Part shown: positions 1 to 13,136 of the stretch, in pieces
How positions within the stretch are numbered: the first letter of the stretch is position 1
How the letters are laid out: the number at the start of each line of letters is the position of its first letter
Source: Epiperipatus broadwayi
Taxonomy: Eukaryota > Onychophora > Udeonychophora > Euonychophora > Peripatidae
Reading direction: 5' to 3'
Assembly (NCBI GenBank): GCA_028023455.1
Contig: JAQFVV010001083.1
Location: forward strand, 1-64,000
DNA length: 64,000 bases
Made by a program: the position numbers and the translations under genes
Notes under the pieces: generated by a model
The model's input: the letters and a program-made list of their open reading frames with translations, nothing else
Databases searched by the model: none
What the model was told of the DNA's origin: nothing

Positions 1-587
1 ATCTTATATATAATAAGAAAAACAATTACATATCCCTAGCTAAAATTCAAATATAAAATATTACACCAACACATTACATTATTCAGCAGTGTTACCTTGT
101 AAAACAAACATGTAGTCTGAATAAACCAGCATAAATAAAAGGTCAAGCTCTTACGTATAGGCAACAAAATTATTAAGATATTGAAATTCAAACCTATGTT
201 TAGAAGTAATATTCGTTAAGCATAAAGTTCTTTATTCCTTGGAGGTCAATCATTGGACAGCTGTTCAGAGATCCAGTTGTTTCTAACCATTCTTCTTATA
301 TGATGTTGACATTTCTTCCACAAATGATTTCATTACCAATTAGACTTTCATTTAGATTATATAGATGAAATTCATATAACTTTTAGGCATTTCAGTAGGA
401 ATAAGCAATTGCATTAATCTTCTGTTAAAATTATAACATTATGTATCCTATGACAAGTGGATTTTACTCACAAGGCATTGTTTTATAAATATAATCTTTT
501 TAAATTAATCTTGAATATATAAATGTCTTCTGAAAAAGTTTATCTGTTTTAGAATTCCAATTTAGAGTGATTTTATAAGCTTTTAAA

Positions 588-625
<38 letters not shown>

Positions 626-1820
626 CATTTATATACTAGTCATATTAATAGAGAGTAATTTATTTCCTCTTCTATTTGGGTAATATTAGAGTTTGTTGTC
701 TAATAAAACTTTTCTTCAATAAGCAAATTGTTCAATTTGTCAAGCTATCTTTTATAGGTATTCTATATTTGAACACAGTAAAAATTATTGTACAAAGTAG
801 CTAGTACATCCACAAAAAATAGAAGATTTTATACAAATTTTGATTCAGTATTTTATAGCAGAATCAACTTCCAGTGGCATATACTGCATATCATTTGCTT
901 TTTATGAATTTTACATTCTATAATTATTAATTATATTTAATAATGAATAATTAAATTTTTAATTTCATTTCCTTTATATAAGTTGCTAGGTTGTGATTTG
1001 ACTTCGTCAATGTTTAAGTTAATGAATTTTATTAGTTTAAACAATGGTATTATATCACTGAATGAAAATAGTTATTTTTGCTTGTTTTAATTGTATTAAA
1101 ACAATTATATTAAAAAAAATCATAAAGTATATACTAATCTTATATACTTATGTGATAGTATTGTGTACTCTTACAATTCCAAATACTGTTTTCTTGACAA
1201 TGACAAAATAACAAAAGCTATTGTTCTGATTATATGTGATAGCTTTTTCATACTTGCAAAATTATATTATTATTTTTAAGAATGTTTTTATTTGTGCACT
1301 TATATTTCTAAGAAATAATTTTTAAATTGTGAAAATATAATGCAAAATAAGGTTAATTTGTTAAGATAAAAAAAATTGGAAAATTTAAGATAAAAAATTG
1401 GAAAATTAACTCAAATTATTGTTAGATGATGTCAAAAAAATGTGAACAATGAACGTTTAAAAAGAGAATACACAAACATGAACTATTGAATAAAACATTA
1501 TTCTATGAATAAATGTAAATCTTAGTTTGCAGAACATTCCATTATTTGTACAGAATGTTGTTGATTTAAAAAATTTTTATTTATTATGGACAATGATTTG
1601 AGAAAAATAAAAAATTGGAGGCATATTTTGATTTTAATATTTTTCATATTTTAAATTTTAGCTGTAATACTACTGAAAAATGCAGTCATACCATAAGCTA
1701 TCTATAGCTGTTCACTTATTTATTTATATATATGTTGAAAATTATAGAATTAATCACATTTTTCATTAAATATTATTGAATCTGCTATTATATGTATGTA
1801 TAATAATGGGTTAATAACTA
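1..1820. other. AT-rich stretch, no gene recognised
   Basis: No open frame of useful length and no recognisable motif on either strand. It holds a short TA run (listed separately) and a small tandem doubling of about 22 bp near 1,361-1,409 (AAGATAAAAAATTGGAAAA-like units). I see nothing else. Confidence 0.7.
590..620. repeat. (TA)n microsatellite
   Basis: About 15 uninterrupted TA units. Similar TA runs recur through the window at transposon edges. Confidence 0.95.
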
Positions 1821-2009
1821 ATCATTAAAATCAGTCAACACTTAGACAATTCCAATATCAATAACAATCAACAATATCAACCTGTTGTCAAGAAAACCTT
1901 CTTTTAATAATAAAGAGGGATTGTTAAAAGAAGTTGCCTTGACAACAGGTTGAGATTATTGATTGTTATTGATATTGGGATTGCTTAAATGTTGACTGAT
2001 TTTAATGAT
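1821..2009. mobile_element. Palindromic foldback MITE, complete copy
   Basis: The sequence reads as a near-perfect hairpin. The left arm (1,821-1,910) begins ATCATTAAAATCAGTCAACA, and the right arm (1,921-2,009) is its reverse complement with roughly nine mismatches. The loop is only about 10 bp. There is no coding capacity. A half copy of the same family lies at 46,476-46,566 (shared core CTTAGACAAT..CCAAT and TGTTGTCAAG), so it is a dispersed family and not a one-off hairpin. A target-site duplication cannot be fixed because the flanks are AT-rich. The transposase superfamily is unknown. Confidence 0.75.
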
Positions 2010-2464
2010 ATATGTATATATAATGTCAAACTTAAAAAGCTAAACTGGTCAATACAATAAATCAAATACACCAATTAATATTTAAATCACTAGCTAAAAT
2101 TAAATTAAAAATTCATGACCAGCGGTTTTCTTGCCAAGGCAGAATTCTCAAATGCAAAGTAACATAACACAAAACATATATTATCCAACTTTTCCACAAT
2201 TCCAACTTACTACATTCTAAACCTTTAATATCAAAAGAACTTTTAAACAAGTTAATAGATTCAAAATCATGACTCTTTATTCAGAAGATTCTTTAATTTT
2301 TCTATTATTTTCATTATTATTAGAGAAGACAATTTTTATCAAAAATATGGCTGCATTTTTTTCATAAATATTTTATTATTTTCATTAAATATTATAAAAA
2401 ATAATTTGAAAATCACAAGAATAAAAATCAGATTTTTCTTTCACATTAACATCTAAATGATTAT

Positions 2465-2722
<258 letters not shown>

Positions 2723-2922
2723 GTATTTATAAAACTACTTTTAATCAATGTATCAGAATAGCTTAAGATAAAATAATCTTCATAAAATTTTCTTTTTTAA
2801 AAAATAAAGTTATATTTGTAAAACTAATAATAGGTTTAAGTTCTTACTCTTAGTATATACAAACACTTTAAAACGCTGTTTGAAGAAGCTGTTAATAGCA
2901 AACAATCAAAATGAATTAATCC

Positions 2923-2965
2923 AGGCTAAGCGCTTTCGAGGTGTTATACATCATAATCATAGCCA
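2923..2965 (-). repeat. GGCTA...TAGCC hairpin motif, PLE-associated
   Basis: On the minus strand this reads GGCTATGATTATG, a spacer, then CGAAAGCGCTTAGCC. A 41-bp relative with the same two ends lies at 58,067-58,107, directly after the endonuclease stop of a Penelope-like element. The ends GGCTA and TAGCC are complementary and can pair. By association I read it as a PLE 3'-end remnant. Confidence 0.5.
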
Positions 2966-2969
2966 AAAT

Positions 2970-3857
2970 AATAATAGTTGTTGTGATATTATAAATGATA
3001 ATATATACAAGTGTATATGTAAATTAATATAAACTCAATAAATCAAAAGTGAAAACAATATAGTCTATTATACAATCTTCTATATTCTTAGTAAATATAT
3101 GATTATAAATAAATATACAGAGTCGTTAAACAGCACAATAAAATCCTTAATATTTCACACAAAAGCCATTATTAGCTAACATAAAAACAAGAACATCAAT
3201 ATTTTTGAATTTATTAAATTTATTCTCTATATCAAACTTACCATATACCAAATTATCTTCTATCTTAAATTTATTAATTCCATTAAAATTCTCAAAAGAA
3301 AATAAAACAAGATAATTATCAAAATTAACAAACTCTTTTAAAAAATTATTCAGAAACCAGAAATTCCTTCAACAATACTCTCAGCAAAATCAAAAATAAG
3401 TTTTAAAGAAAAATCTTTATTATAAGTTTTAATATTCATAAACATCTTTCCTGACATAAAATCATTCGGATAACATTTCAAATATTCCAATTTATTACAA
3501 AAATTGTAACTTTTTAATTTTCTCATAATATATATTAAATTCTTTTAAATCAAGCTACCAGAATTTTATCTAATCAATGTATTTGTCATTATACAATTAT
3601 TTGTCTACTTTTTCTCTAAAAACATTCTTTTTATATAATACAAAATAGTTAGCATTATTTTCCCGAGAAATGATTGCAATGTCAAAGGCGTTTAAAACAA
3701 TAATAAATAAGTTATAATACTGTGTTTTTATATGTGAATCATTAATGTAAAGGTAATAAAATCTTTGAAGCTTAATAAGAAACGCTATGATTATGGGGTT
3801 AAGCACCAAAAACTGTTAAACTAAAACTAGGAATGTTTCTTATTTTATAACTTATAA

Positions 3858-3891
<34 letters not shown>

Positions 3892-3898
3892 CTAATTT

Positions 3899-3947
<49 letters not shown>

Positions 3948-4240
3948 CAGTGAATATTTATAAAAATAATAAATTATAACCATGTTTCTTTCTTTGATGT
4001 AAAAATGTCAAACCTTCTATAGTCATAATTTTAACAACAATCATTTCAGTTAAATATATTAATAACTATTTATCTGAAATTATTGTATCAAAGTTATGAA
4101 AGCAAAAAGTTTGATATTTGTATATCAAAAAATAATAATTTGACATCTTTGGGATGGATTCTAATAGATGTACTGTATTTTTTTCACCATACTACTTCAG
4201 TTTTTAATTTTCGTATATAAATATAGGGTAACAGTCTCCT
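2970..4240. other. AT-rich stretch; no gene recognised
   Basis: Mostly A/T with short broken frames. A 70-codon minus-strand frame at 3,597-3,809 has no recognisable motif. At 3,784-3,798 the string GCTATGATTATGGGG matches the start of the 58,067 hairpin motif in plus orientation, opposite to the motif at 2,923-2,965. TA runs lie at 3,861-3,888 and 3,902-3,945. Confidence 0.5.
3861..3945. repeat. Two (TA)n runs separated by a short spacer
   Basis: TA tracts at 3,861-3,888 and 3,902-3,945 are joined by a 13-bp spacer. The outer bases GTTC and GAAC are complementary, so the whole can fold. Confidence 0.9.
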
Positions 4241-4249
4241 CTCTAATAT

Positions 4250-5760
4250 TACTCCATATTTGTGGGAGAAGGGTGTTTGTGACTTGTATGATAAAAAAAA
4301 AATTTTTTAGCCTTTAATCATTTTACAAAATTCTAAATATTCAATTCTTAATGGATCATTTATATATTTTTTGATATTCTTTTTTCTCATACATTGCCTT
4401 GGCTCTGTAAAAAATTGACTGATAAATTGCTCCTTTTTTCTCCAGCTATCTTTGTAGCAATAATTACTAGTGTGTCGATTGTCTTTCTATTGATTTCATT
4501 CAAATCTTAACCCACTTCAAATGTTCAAGTGTTAATATAACTTCATTAGAATGTTTCTAAAAGTTATAAATGTCAATTGTGAATGATATTATAATTAACT
4601 TTTTCTTTCTGGTTTTGCAGTAACAATATCTTGCAACTCACCAATTGATGATAACTTTTTGTGTTGAATCTATTAAAAACATTACAATGTTAAAAAAAAA
4701 CATATTTTTTTAATGAAATTATAACCTAATTTCCTTTACCATTATTTCGATGATTCTGCGTGGATTTCAATTTCCCATTTTTCTCTAGGAAAAATATACT
4801 TTAATTTTCTACAAACTTCAAACTCTTATTTTTATCATCATTACCAAATTTATCCACAACATTTTAAACTTTCACTCATTTACTAATCCTAGCGTTAAAG
4901 TCTCCTGTGGCAATTTTAAAATGTTGATTTGTTTGATGAAAAATATTTTATACATCCATATAAAAATTGTCTACTTTTTTATTACAATGAGAGCTTGTCC
5001 AAGTATAAAACATGAATTATCTGCATTTCATAACTTCCATTAAGTTGAACAATTAATCTCATCATTCTGTATGTTAAAGGATCAACAATTGTTTTTTTTA
5101 TTTTTTTATCTATATTAAATTCCACTCCATTTGTGCTTTCAGTATATGTGTTTTTTTAATAAAGTGTATGACCACTTTTAAAATCAGTTGTTTTTTTTTT
5201 TTGCCTTTTCTTCTAATTTCACAATGTCCAACAATATCTTACTTAATATTTAAAAAATCTTTTTCCAATTTATGCAATCTAGTCTTCATCAAATGGCAAC
5301 CTTGTTATGCAATCAAGAATTTTTAATACCTTTTTACCTTCTTCTACCAATCAATGCATTGGCTAATGATTTTCCAGTTTTCTGGAAGTAAGTTTCATAA
5401 TTTTGCTTACTGTATTGTAAAATAACCATTTTCAAAAACGTTTATTCTTACACATATAGCTGAGAGATCATCGCACCTGCCTTGCAAGCAAGTAGTTGGT
5501 TGCAGACGAGTGTGGGTTCGTGTCCCCACCACTGCTATGACATATGAAAAAAAAATTCAACTGACATTTTACTTAAGAATTATCAGGCTACTTAGAAGTA
5601 ATACCTCAGGGTTTCTTGATCTTAAACTTAGAGATAAATAACCAATACATTCATCACACTTGGTTAATAAGTGTTGGCTAGTAACCCAGCAATGTTCTAT
5701 ATTATTTGCTGTTGCAATGGGGTGGACTTTAGAAATTTTTTTTTATTGGTTCTTTTAAGA
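4250..5760 (-). pseudogene. RTE-type LINE, copy 1: 5' region and endonuclease remnant
   Basis: Read on the minus strand, about 4,740-4,930 translates to fragments characteristic of the apurinic-type endonuclease of RTE-clade non-LTR retrotransposons: a GDFNAR core (the catalytic D and N), then DKFGNDDKNKSLKFVEN and FFLEKNGK. Numerous stops and frame changes show it is dead. Nucleotide order matches copy 2 collinearly (4,310-5,760 against about 8,740-10,170), including a shared TTCTTGATCTTAAAC string at about 5,618 and 10,016. That fixes the two as the same family and orientation. This copy stops near 4,250, before the RT domain, so it has lost its 3' part. A tRNA-like insert interrupts it at 5,458-5,555. 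Confidence 0.7.
5458..5555 (+). mobile_element. tRNA-derived SINE head or tRNA retropseudogene
   Basis: The segment contains CCTGC-CTTGCAA-GCAAG, an anticodon-like stem (4 of 5 pairs) with a 7-base loop whose centre is TGC, as in tRNA-Ala(TGC). It is followed by GTGGGTTCGTGTCCCCAC, a T-arm and box-B-like stem-loop. It ends in a run of A after CATATG. In the alignment with RTE copy 2 this segment is extra, since copy 2 passes straight through, so it looks like an insertion with an A-rich tail. It is probably not a functional tRNA: the D-arm is poor and the interval between the anticodon arm and T-arm is too long. Confidence 0.55.
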
Positions 5761-7155
5761 ACTCAAATAAGAATGACAGAATCGTCTTTCAATTAACTGC
5801 AACTCTTTTCTGTATCCATTAATTTAATATGATAATTTATTATTAATAATAATCTTACACCGACTAATTTTAAAAAGCGTTTGTAGGTTAGTTTGCTTAC
5901 GATTTTATATATATTTCTAAAAAAATCTTCAGTTTGTTAATAGGCCATATTTAAAATGTATAGGAATGCCTTAAATAATAAAATTTTTCTCTCTTTTTTA
6001 TTACAAAATTAGCAGACCTAAGAATCAATTTAATCAATACTTCTTATTACAAAATTGCATTATTATAAAGTTCTATCTTCTATACTTTTTAAATTAAAAT
6101 TTTAAACAAAAAAAAAATGGTTCTTAAGTAACAATTTATTTATTTATTCTAAAATTTACATTTGCAGTACTTTATTACTTTTAAGGATTAAAAAGAAAGA
6201 GACCCATAAAAATGGGAAAATTGTCATCGTGTCTAGAATCACTCAAATGCTCTCAAGTAGAAGAATTTTTTACTTTCAGAACATCTTGTTATTGATTTTA
6301 CTTAATGAGTTGATTTTATTATTTTTTTAGATCGTTAATTATGGTTCAGAAATTTTGAATTTAAAGCAAAACTTACCTATACATATATGTGTATGTTAGG
6401 GATGTCTGTGTATGTATGATGACGCGATTTATTTTTATATTTCTAATTAAATTCTTTTTTTTCCAGCTAATTCTGGCAGTTATTTTGGAAGTCTCATAAA
6501 TTATAATAATAATTCATAATAATTTGAGAAAACAAAATGTTTTTCACTGAATATTCCAAGAATTGATAAATCAACTTTTAATAGAAATTTGAAAATCGTT
6601 ATTATTTTCATATAAACAATTTTACACTACACACCCATATATATATTAGGAAGTACAGTTTTTAAATAGTTCACTGCAGGGAAATGATCTCTCTTGATGA
6701 ATTAAAAAACAATTTTAATCAAGCGTGCTAATTGCCTAATGTTTAAGGTTGAAAAATTTTCAGCCTTGTTGTCCTCTAACTAAGAATAAATGGATACTTA
6801 TTTACAACCGATATTTGATAATTATATTGATTGACTATAAAGTGAATACTTAAAGAAAAAAATCCAAGTCACTAGTTTATTCAACCCTAGATTCAGTGTA
6901 TGTATGCCAACTGGATAAAACAATAATTCTATAAAAGAATCTATATAGATATTGAACCGTATAAAATGATCATAACTTTTTATTAATATTTTTATTTTGA
7001 TTGAGCAAAAAGTGCAGTCTCTACTAATCCTGTTCTGGAATTTCAAATGTTATATATCTATCTGAAATTATCAATTATTTTTTTGAAATTTTGTACATTT
7101 TTTGCAGACGTCTCTAATAACACTTTTCAGTTGAAAGCAAATGCTATTTTGCCAA
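5761..7155. other. AT-rich stretch, no gene recognised
   Basis: No coding motif found. A 74-codon minus frame at 6,822-7,046 has no recognisable domain. This may include the 3' untranslated part of RTE copy 2, which lies just beyond and reads leftward, but nothing proves it. Confidence 0.5.
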
Positions 7156-7162
7156 ACAATAA

Positions 7163-9750
7163 TTAGTTATGTATTTTAATATTATAAACCCTGTTTGCAA
7201 ACACTACTACAAAGTATTTAATCATCATCATTTCTTTTAATGTTTGTAGGACGAAAATCTCTTCAAGTTTTCTTCTCCACATCATATCAAGGTGTTTTTC
7301 AACTTTTAATCTATTATTATCTCTTCTAGCAATAGGTTCAGCCAAGTTCTATGTTTCTTACCTTGTTAATAATGATAATTATATCACTTTGCTCTTTTGC
7401 CTAGTATTTTACTTCTGATGTTTTCTTTTTACCCTTAACATGCTTCTTTCCATATTTCTTTGAATAGTATCCAAATTTCAGACCCAGAAGTAAAATATAT
7501 ATTTAAAAATATTACTTTTCAATACAATCAAATTGTCTTTTAATAACTTTAATACATAATTAATTTCACGCATTATGCTTCCCTGTGTATTAAAAAATAT
7601 GGCAAAGATCTTCATAGATATTGTTTTTTAAAAAAATTCATGGTTATCCATCTTTTTTACTTCTTTCAAAAAAATCCATAAACATTAGTTTAATTTTTTT
7701 AATCTTTATATTTAGACCTTTTTTACTTTTATCTGATAACTCTTGAATATTTCCTGAAACTTTAAATCATTGTATGCATTAACAACACATCATCTGAAAA
7801 ATCTAGATGGCTTAAATAATATGCCAGTACTTTTACTTCCTTAGGCTTTCATTTTAATCCACAAAATATTATTTGGAAGACTGCTGCAAAAAGTTTCCAA
7901 GATATGGAATACTTCAGTGGTTTATCCTTATCAATGTTAATCCTTTAATATAATCATATAATGTAATAATTGCTGCTACATTTTGATCAATAGTTATAAG
8001 AATATAATAATGTTTAAAATCTTTATCTTAATGACTCAAAGCTTTGAAATCTGTGGGAAGGTTTATAGAAACAAATGCTTTTCAAAATGGCAACTCATAT
8101 TCATTGGTCCTTTTTTTTAACTACTCTCAATACTTGTATGTGATGATCTACTGAAATGAGACCACTTTTAAATCCAGTTTGTCCTTTAAGTTTCTTTGAA
8201 TCCAAAGTTTGGTTTAGATGTGTTGTAATTATTTTGATGAGAATTTTATTTAAAAGTTGATAGAAAATTGATAGATTTGCATTTGTTATCTTTGTCATCG
8301 TTGTTTTTAAATTTCAATATTACTATAGCATTTTTCTAATCATCTAGTACAAATATATCATTTAGACATTTAGTACATAGTTTTGCCAAAAAAAAAATTA
8401 TTTCCTCAACTGATTCTTTTAAGCATTTCCTGGAATTGTTCTCTTCATAAAAATAATTACTTGAATCACCTATTTATTTACAAAGCTTAGAAATTCAGAA
8501 AATGTAGTAATAGTAGTGATTAATTTGTTTCTTGTTCTTTATTACTATAAATATTTCTGGTTTATACATTTTATGATATTGATCACTACAGAATTAGTAT
8601 CATATTTTCTTCTTACTGCTGAAATAACTTTTTTTCAATTCCAAGATTTTGTTCTATAATTGTAAATCTTCTATATCCTTCTATAGCATTCCTTGCCCAT
8701 TTACATTCATATTTTCCATATCTTTATTAACTGCTTTTACACTATTTTATAAAACTCAAGATATTCATTCTTTTTAATGGTTTATTTGTAAATATTTTCA
8801 TATTCCTAATTTTATTTACTTGTTGTCTTGTCTAAATTGAAAATTTACTGGTGAATTATTTTTATTTTGTACCAATTATCTTTGTTGCATTTTTTAGTAG
8901 AATATCAGTTATCTTGTTAATGATCTCAGGAGAGTAAATCATTTTCAAAGTCTGTCAACTCTTTAAAATAATTACCAAATTCTAATTTAAATTCGTTGGA
9001 ATGCTTTCAAAAGTTAAGAATATCAATTTTATTACTATCTTTCTTAATAGCTTTTGTCTCACAGATTTTGCAATAACCCATATTTAACATATCATTAATC
9101 AAGGGTGCCCTTGAATCTGTTAAAAATATTACAATCTTAATGCACATATTTCCTGTTATTTAAAATACAATCTAATTCTTCTGTAATTTTATTTGAATGT
9201 CTACATGCCTATACCTGTTTAATATTTTTCTCAAAAAAAAAATTCATAATATATAATTTTTGTCCAAATTTCACAAGTCCATATCTTCTTTCATTTCCAT
9301 CACAAATGGCAAATTCACCCACAGCACTTTCATCCTTCAATCATTTTCCAAGTCTAACATTTAAATCTCATATGGCAATTTTAAATGGTTATTTGGTATG
9401 ATCAAACATAATTTATACATCTAAATAAAAATACTCTACTTTATCATCACATTCAGAACTTATTGGGGCAGAAACTTGAATTATTCAAATTTAATATCTT
9501 CCATTAAGTTGAATAACTAATCTTTCTTCATAGTCCATCAATCTGTACAATGATAATTTTCCACTTTTTATTTATAATAAACTCACTCGATTTATGTTTC
9601 CAATATTTGTATCTTTGTAGTAAAGTAAGTAAGTATCCACTTTTTAAATTAATTATCACTTTAACTTTTTTTCCACTTTACCAAATTGCAACAAAGTTTC
9701 ATTTAATATAAGACAGTTCTTCCAATTCATGTCATCTTATTTCAATTGAA
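7163..9750 (-). pseudogene. RTE-type LINE, copy 2: endonuclease-RT-C-terminal remnant
   Basis: A broken non-LTR retrotransposon polyprotein on the minus strand. In coding order there is first an endonuclease (about 9,740-9,200), with RHELEEL-like and KWKIIIVQ fragments and then VGEFAICDGNERRYG and FFFEKNI. The RT palm comes next at 8,101-8,298, with YQLLNKILIKIITTHL and QTGFKSGLISVDHH, where the glycine-phenylalanine block is diagnostic. The RT active site near 7,790 reads FSDD where an ADD-type triplet is expected. Last is the RTE C-terminus (about 7,500-7,163), with QRNMERSMLRV and IARRDNNRLKV. Order and motifs identify an RTE-clade element; the product copies RNA into nicked target DNA. 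Many stops and frameshifts make it non-functional. It is the fullest LINE in the window. Confidence 0.8.
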
Positions 9751-10170
9751 AATAATTTGCAAATATAGGTAGTTAAATAAAAGATCATCATCAAATTGAT
9801 AATCAGGGAATTGTTCATAGCCTCTGATTTGTCTACTTATTGCAGCATTGGTTAAAAATTTTATAATTTCCTTGCAATAAGGACCATAATTTGATTTGGC
9901 CTGTCATAAATATCCTAAAAAATTGTTTACCCACATATTTATAATGCCTTCAAGAGAACTCAACTGTTGATTCAATTAAGAACTATTAACAATTGAGAAG
10001 TTAAACTATAATTTTTCTTGATCTTAAACTCAGAAGTGAACAGACAATAGACTCATTATGCTGTTTGATGTATAGGTGAGCAGACTATCCATGTCTATTT
10101 GTTATATGAATAATCACCAAATAATATCAGTTACAATGAAAACTTCGCTTGATTTTTTTAAAGCTTTAAA
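9751..10170 (-). mobile_element. 5' region of RTE copy 2
   Basis: This part is collinear with 5,340-5,760 of RTE copy 1 but lacks the tRNA-like insert. It holds the shared string TTCTTGATCTTAAACTCAGA near 10,016. No coding motif was recognised, and it probably represents the 5' untranslated and N-terminal part. Confidence 0.5.
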
Positions 10171-10326
10171 TAAATACCTTTCTGCAACCGAAGCTGTGTA
10201 TAAATATTAATACAAAAACATCAATTCAAAGTTAAATTAATAGCAGCATCAAATTAATAATCCACTGCCAATAATTTTCCTGATAAAACTGACCTCAATT
10301 GCCAACAATAACACACATATACACAC

Positions 10327-13136
10327 TGAAGCAGTCAGATCTAAGTTTGATTCTAGCTTCATGCTATCTCATCTGCAGCCCACTTCAAACCCTAGTACTA
10401 ACCATGAATTTCCAAATGCAAAGGGGCTTTATTGTTCAATACATGCTTGTTTCAATAAAAAACAGTATTATATAAATATATGTTAAAACCAACTACCTTA
10501 ATATTTAAACTAATCAATATCATTAATAAATTCATGATAAAATTATTCATAAAAACATATATATTATAATTGCGTGGATTGTGCATATGTATTTATAAAT
10601 AATTAAATATATATTCATTATAAAGTTTCATTGTGTCGGAATGTTTTATTTTACTTATACCAGTTTGTTCAAATTTCTCTGATTAAAAGCTACATTCTTT
10701 CGATAAGCTTTCGGATTGTCTGCTCCCAAAGACAATGGGGAAAGTTTTATTAATTAGCAAAAAGATAATAATTTAAAATGTAAGGATGGTTCCTAATTAA
10801 AATCGTTTTTCAGATTTACAAATTCATTTTCTAATTAGAAAATAAATTCAAAGTTAATGAGTTTGAAAGCCTTATCGAAGGAATGTATCTAAAATCAATT
10901 AACAAAAATTTGTAACTTTGATAAGGTAAGAAGCTTTAGCCTGAAGTCATCAAGGGTCAGTATAGGTGGGAAATCAGAGAACAGGTATAAATAGCCCGAA
11001 AAAAGTTTTGAGAAAGAGAAGCCATTTTTGTTTAAGAGAACTTGCTGCTAGAAGCTACATGCATTTTAAATTATCAATCTTCATAATGTCTCCATCATGG
11101 TGAGTGGATGACTTCAGGAATCTGATTGCTGGGCCCAAAGTCACCAGAAGATCTTCAATGTAGCTGCAAAATTAAACTTTTTCTACACCAATCATGCTGC
11201 CAAAACCTGAAAGAATAAATCAAAATGCCATTCACCTAAGTTAAAAATGTGCATCTACATTTCAACCCAATCAGACTCTGCCATGTAAACTAAGGAACCA
11301 ACCATGAAGGAATGGTAATATCTTTCTTTAAATGAACCGCAACTTTCTGGCCAGTTTCTGAACTTTATTTTACACCACCTTTTAAAATTAATTACTGTTA
11401 AATTTCCTTCTTGCTTTATAATGCCTTTATTTGTAAAAGTAATTCTCTATCTCTAGTCTTTAAATTTAATATTTGTTAACTTTCCTTTCTTACAATGGCG
11501 GTTCATTTCACTAACAGTATTATATATTTATTGAATGATTATTAATATCATTTATTTTTGATTATATGCCAATAAAACTTCAACGCGATAATAATCTCTT
11601 TTGTTAAAATTCCCTCATGAAAATAATATAATATTAAGTTATAGTAATTCTTGTTCACTAGAACTAATTTAATGCAGTTCTATTAATTATTGAGTTGAAG
11701 GATTTATTAAATGTTTGTTATTTGTACTAATGGCTGATAATGACCATTAGCCATTTCTAACCTATGCTCCTGGCTATTTTTTTGAATTTCAACAATATTT
11801 ATTCATTCATATTAATGATATTAAAATGTTTTTCAAAAAGGTTGATAAAGGAATTAATGTCAATATGTTCTAATTTAAACTTTATACTTTATATTAGTAT
11901 TCAGGGAGGCATGATATTTAGAGTATAATTAGCATAATTTTTTATAATTGCCTTAAATACTTTTAGTTAAAGCTCGTTTGACTTTAATTCAACATGATCA
12001 GGTTATTATGTAGAGTATTCCTTTTATAAATTGGGTTTTATTATTTAAACACGATGATTATTAAGTCATCATTTTTTAAACTTTGCTGACGCCTGCCATC
12101 TCCTGCCTCGTAAGCTTGTCCTCAGTGATATTAGTGTTACTTTAATTACCCAGGAAGAAACCACTTCTTCACTTGCTTGTTTATATTGAAACACCAAAGG
12201 TTCATGGCTATGACCTGGCCTGGCTTTCCCTGTGTTCCATGGATCCTTCATAGGGCATAAAAACTTTTCAAATACAAGCCACCTATTTTCTCAAATCACT
12301 GACAAGCCATTATTTTTGTATTTATTCTTAAAGTTCATAAATCATCAGCACTGCTATTTCTCAGTTCAAATAAATCCCCACTGTCATGCTCATAAATTGT
12401 GATGAATTGATTTTTTTAAAGTCAAACAATCTCATATTCATTTATCATTAAATAAGTTATTTAGTAAACAGTAAAGTTATGCCCTAAATATTTATCATGC
12501 GTTTTGTAAGTTGATTTACAAATGTGAAAATGAATCTCACATTCTTTTAAAATTAGAATAATAATTTCTGTCAAAGCCAAATACCTTTATCTACCTTTAT
12601 TTACTTGTCAGGGCATAGACATATATAATCCTTCTATAAGTGCATATTGATTATTGGCATATAATAATGACTGCCATTCTTATTGTAAATTATAACTCCC
12701 ATTCTTAAAGACTAGAGGTAATCTATATAATCTTAATCACAAAAGTTGAACAAAATATTTATTCTTATTAAACATTTTATAACTCACTTGGTGTTTTTTA
12801 ACTATCTTTATTATTCAATAATTATTTTAATATTAATGCTTTCTGTCTGTATTGGCAACCCGAACATACATATATGAATTGATTTATAAACAACCTTAGT
12901 TATTTTATTATACGTTATTAGAGTCAGATCAGGAGTCTCAAATCAGCATAATTTGTTGAGCTAGTTTATTGGTGCATAGTTATGTACCATCAACATATGT
13001 CATCCATTGATTGATCTGAGCTCAAGAGTTGGGTTTAAATTCAGTTTGGTCTGAGTTCGAATCCCTTTGGTTTGACTGAGTTTGAATCAGACTTCATGGA
13101 TGAGTCATGTTGTTAGGTGACATATTTTGACTGGTA
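10327..13136 (+). repeat. 2.7-kb dispersed repeat, copy A (diverged)
   Basis: First of three same-direction copies. It starts TGAAGCAGTCAGATCTAAG and ends TGACTGGTAC. Landmarks shared with the other copies include CCCACTTCAAACCCTAGTAC (about 10,379), AGCTACATTCTTTCGATAAG (about 10,688), TTTGAAAGCCTTATCGAAG (about 10,861) and the GGCATAGACATA string near 12,612. By eye it is about 80% alike to B and C. It holds no conserved reading frame: a 60-codon minus frame at 12,069-12,251 is interrupted in copy B. I do not recognise the element class. Confidence 0.75.

Noticed and set aside
10327-13136. 2.7-kb repeat as a Helitron
   Set aside because: It has a terminal hairpin, but the ends are TGAAGC and GGTAC(A) and not TC..CTRR, and no Rep/helicase remnant is seen.
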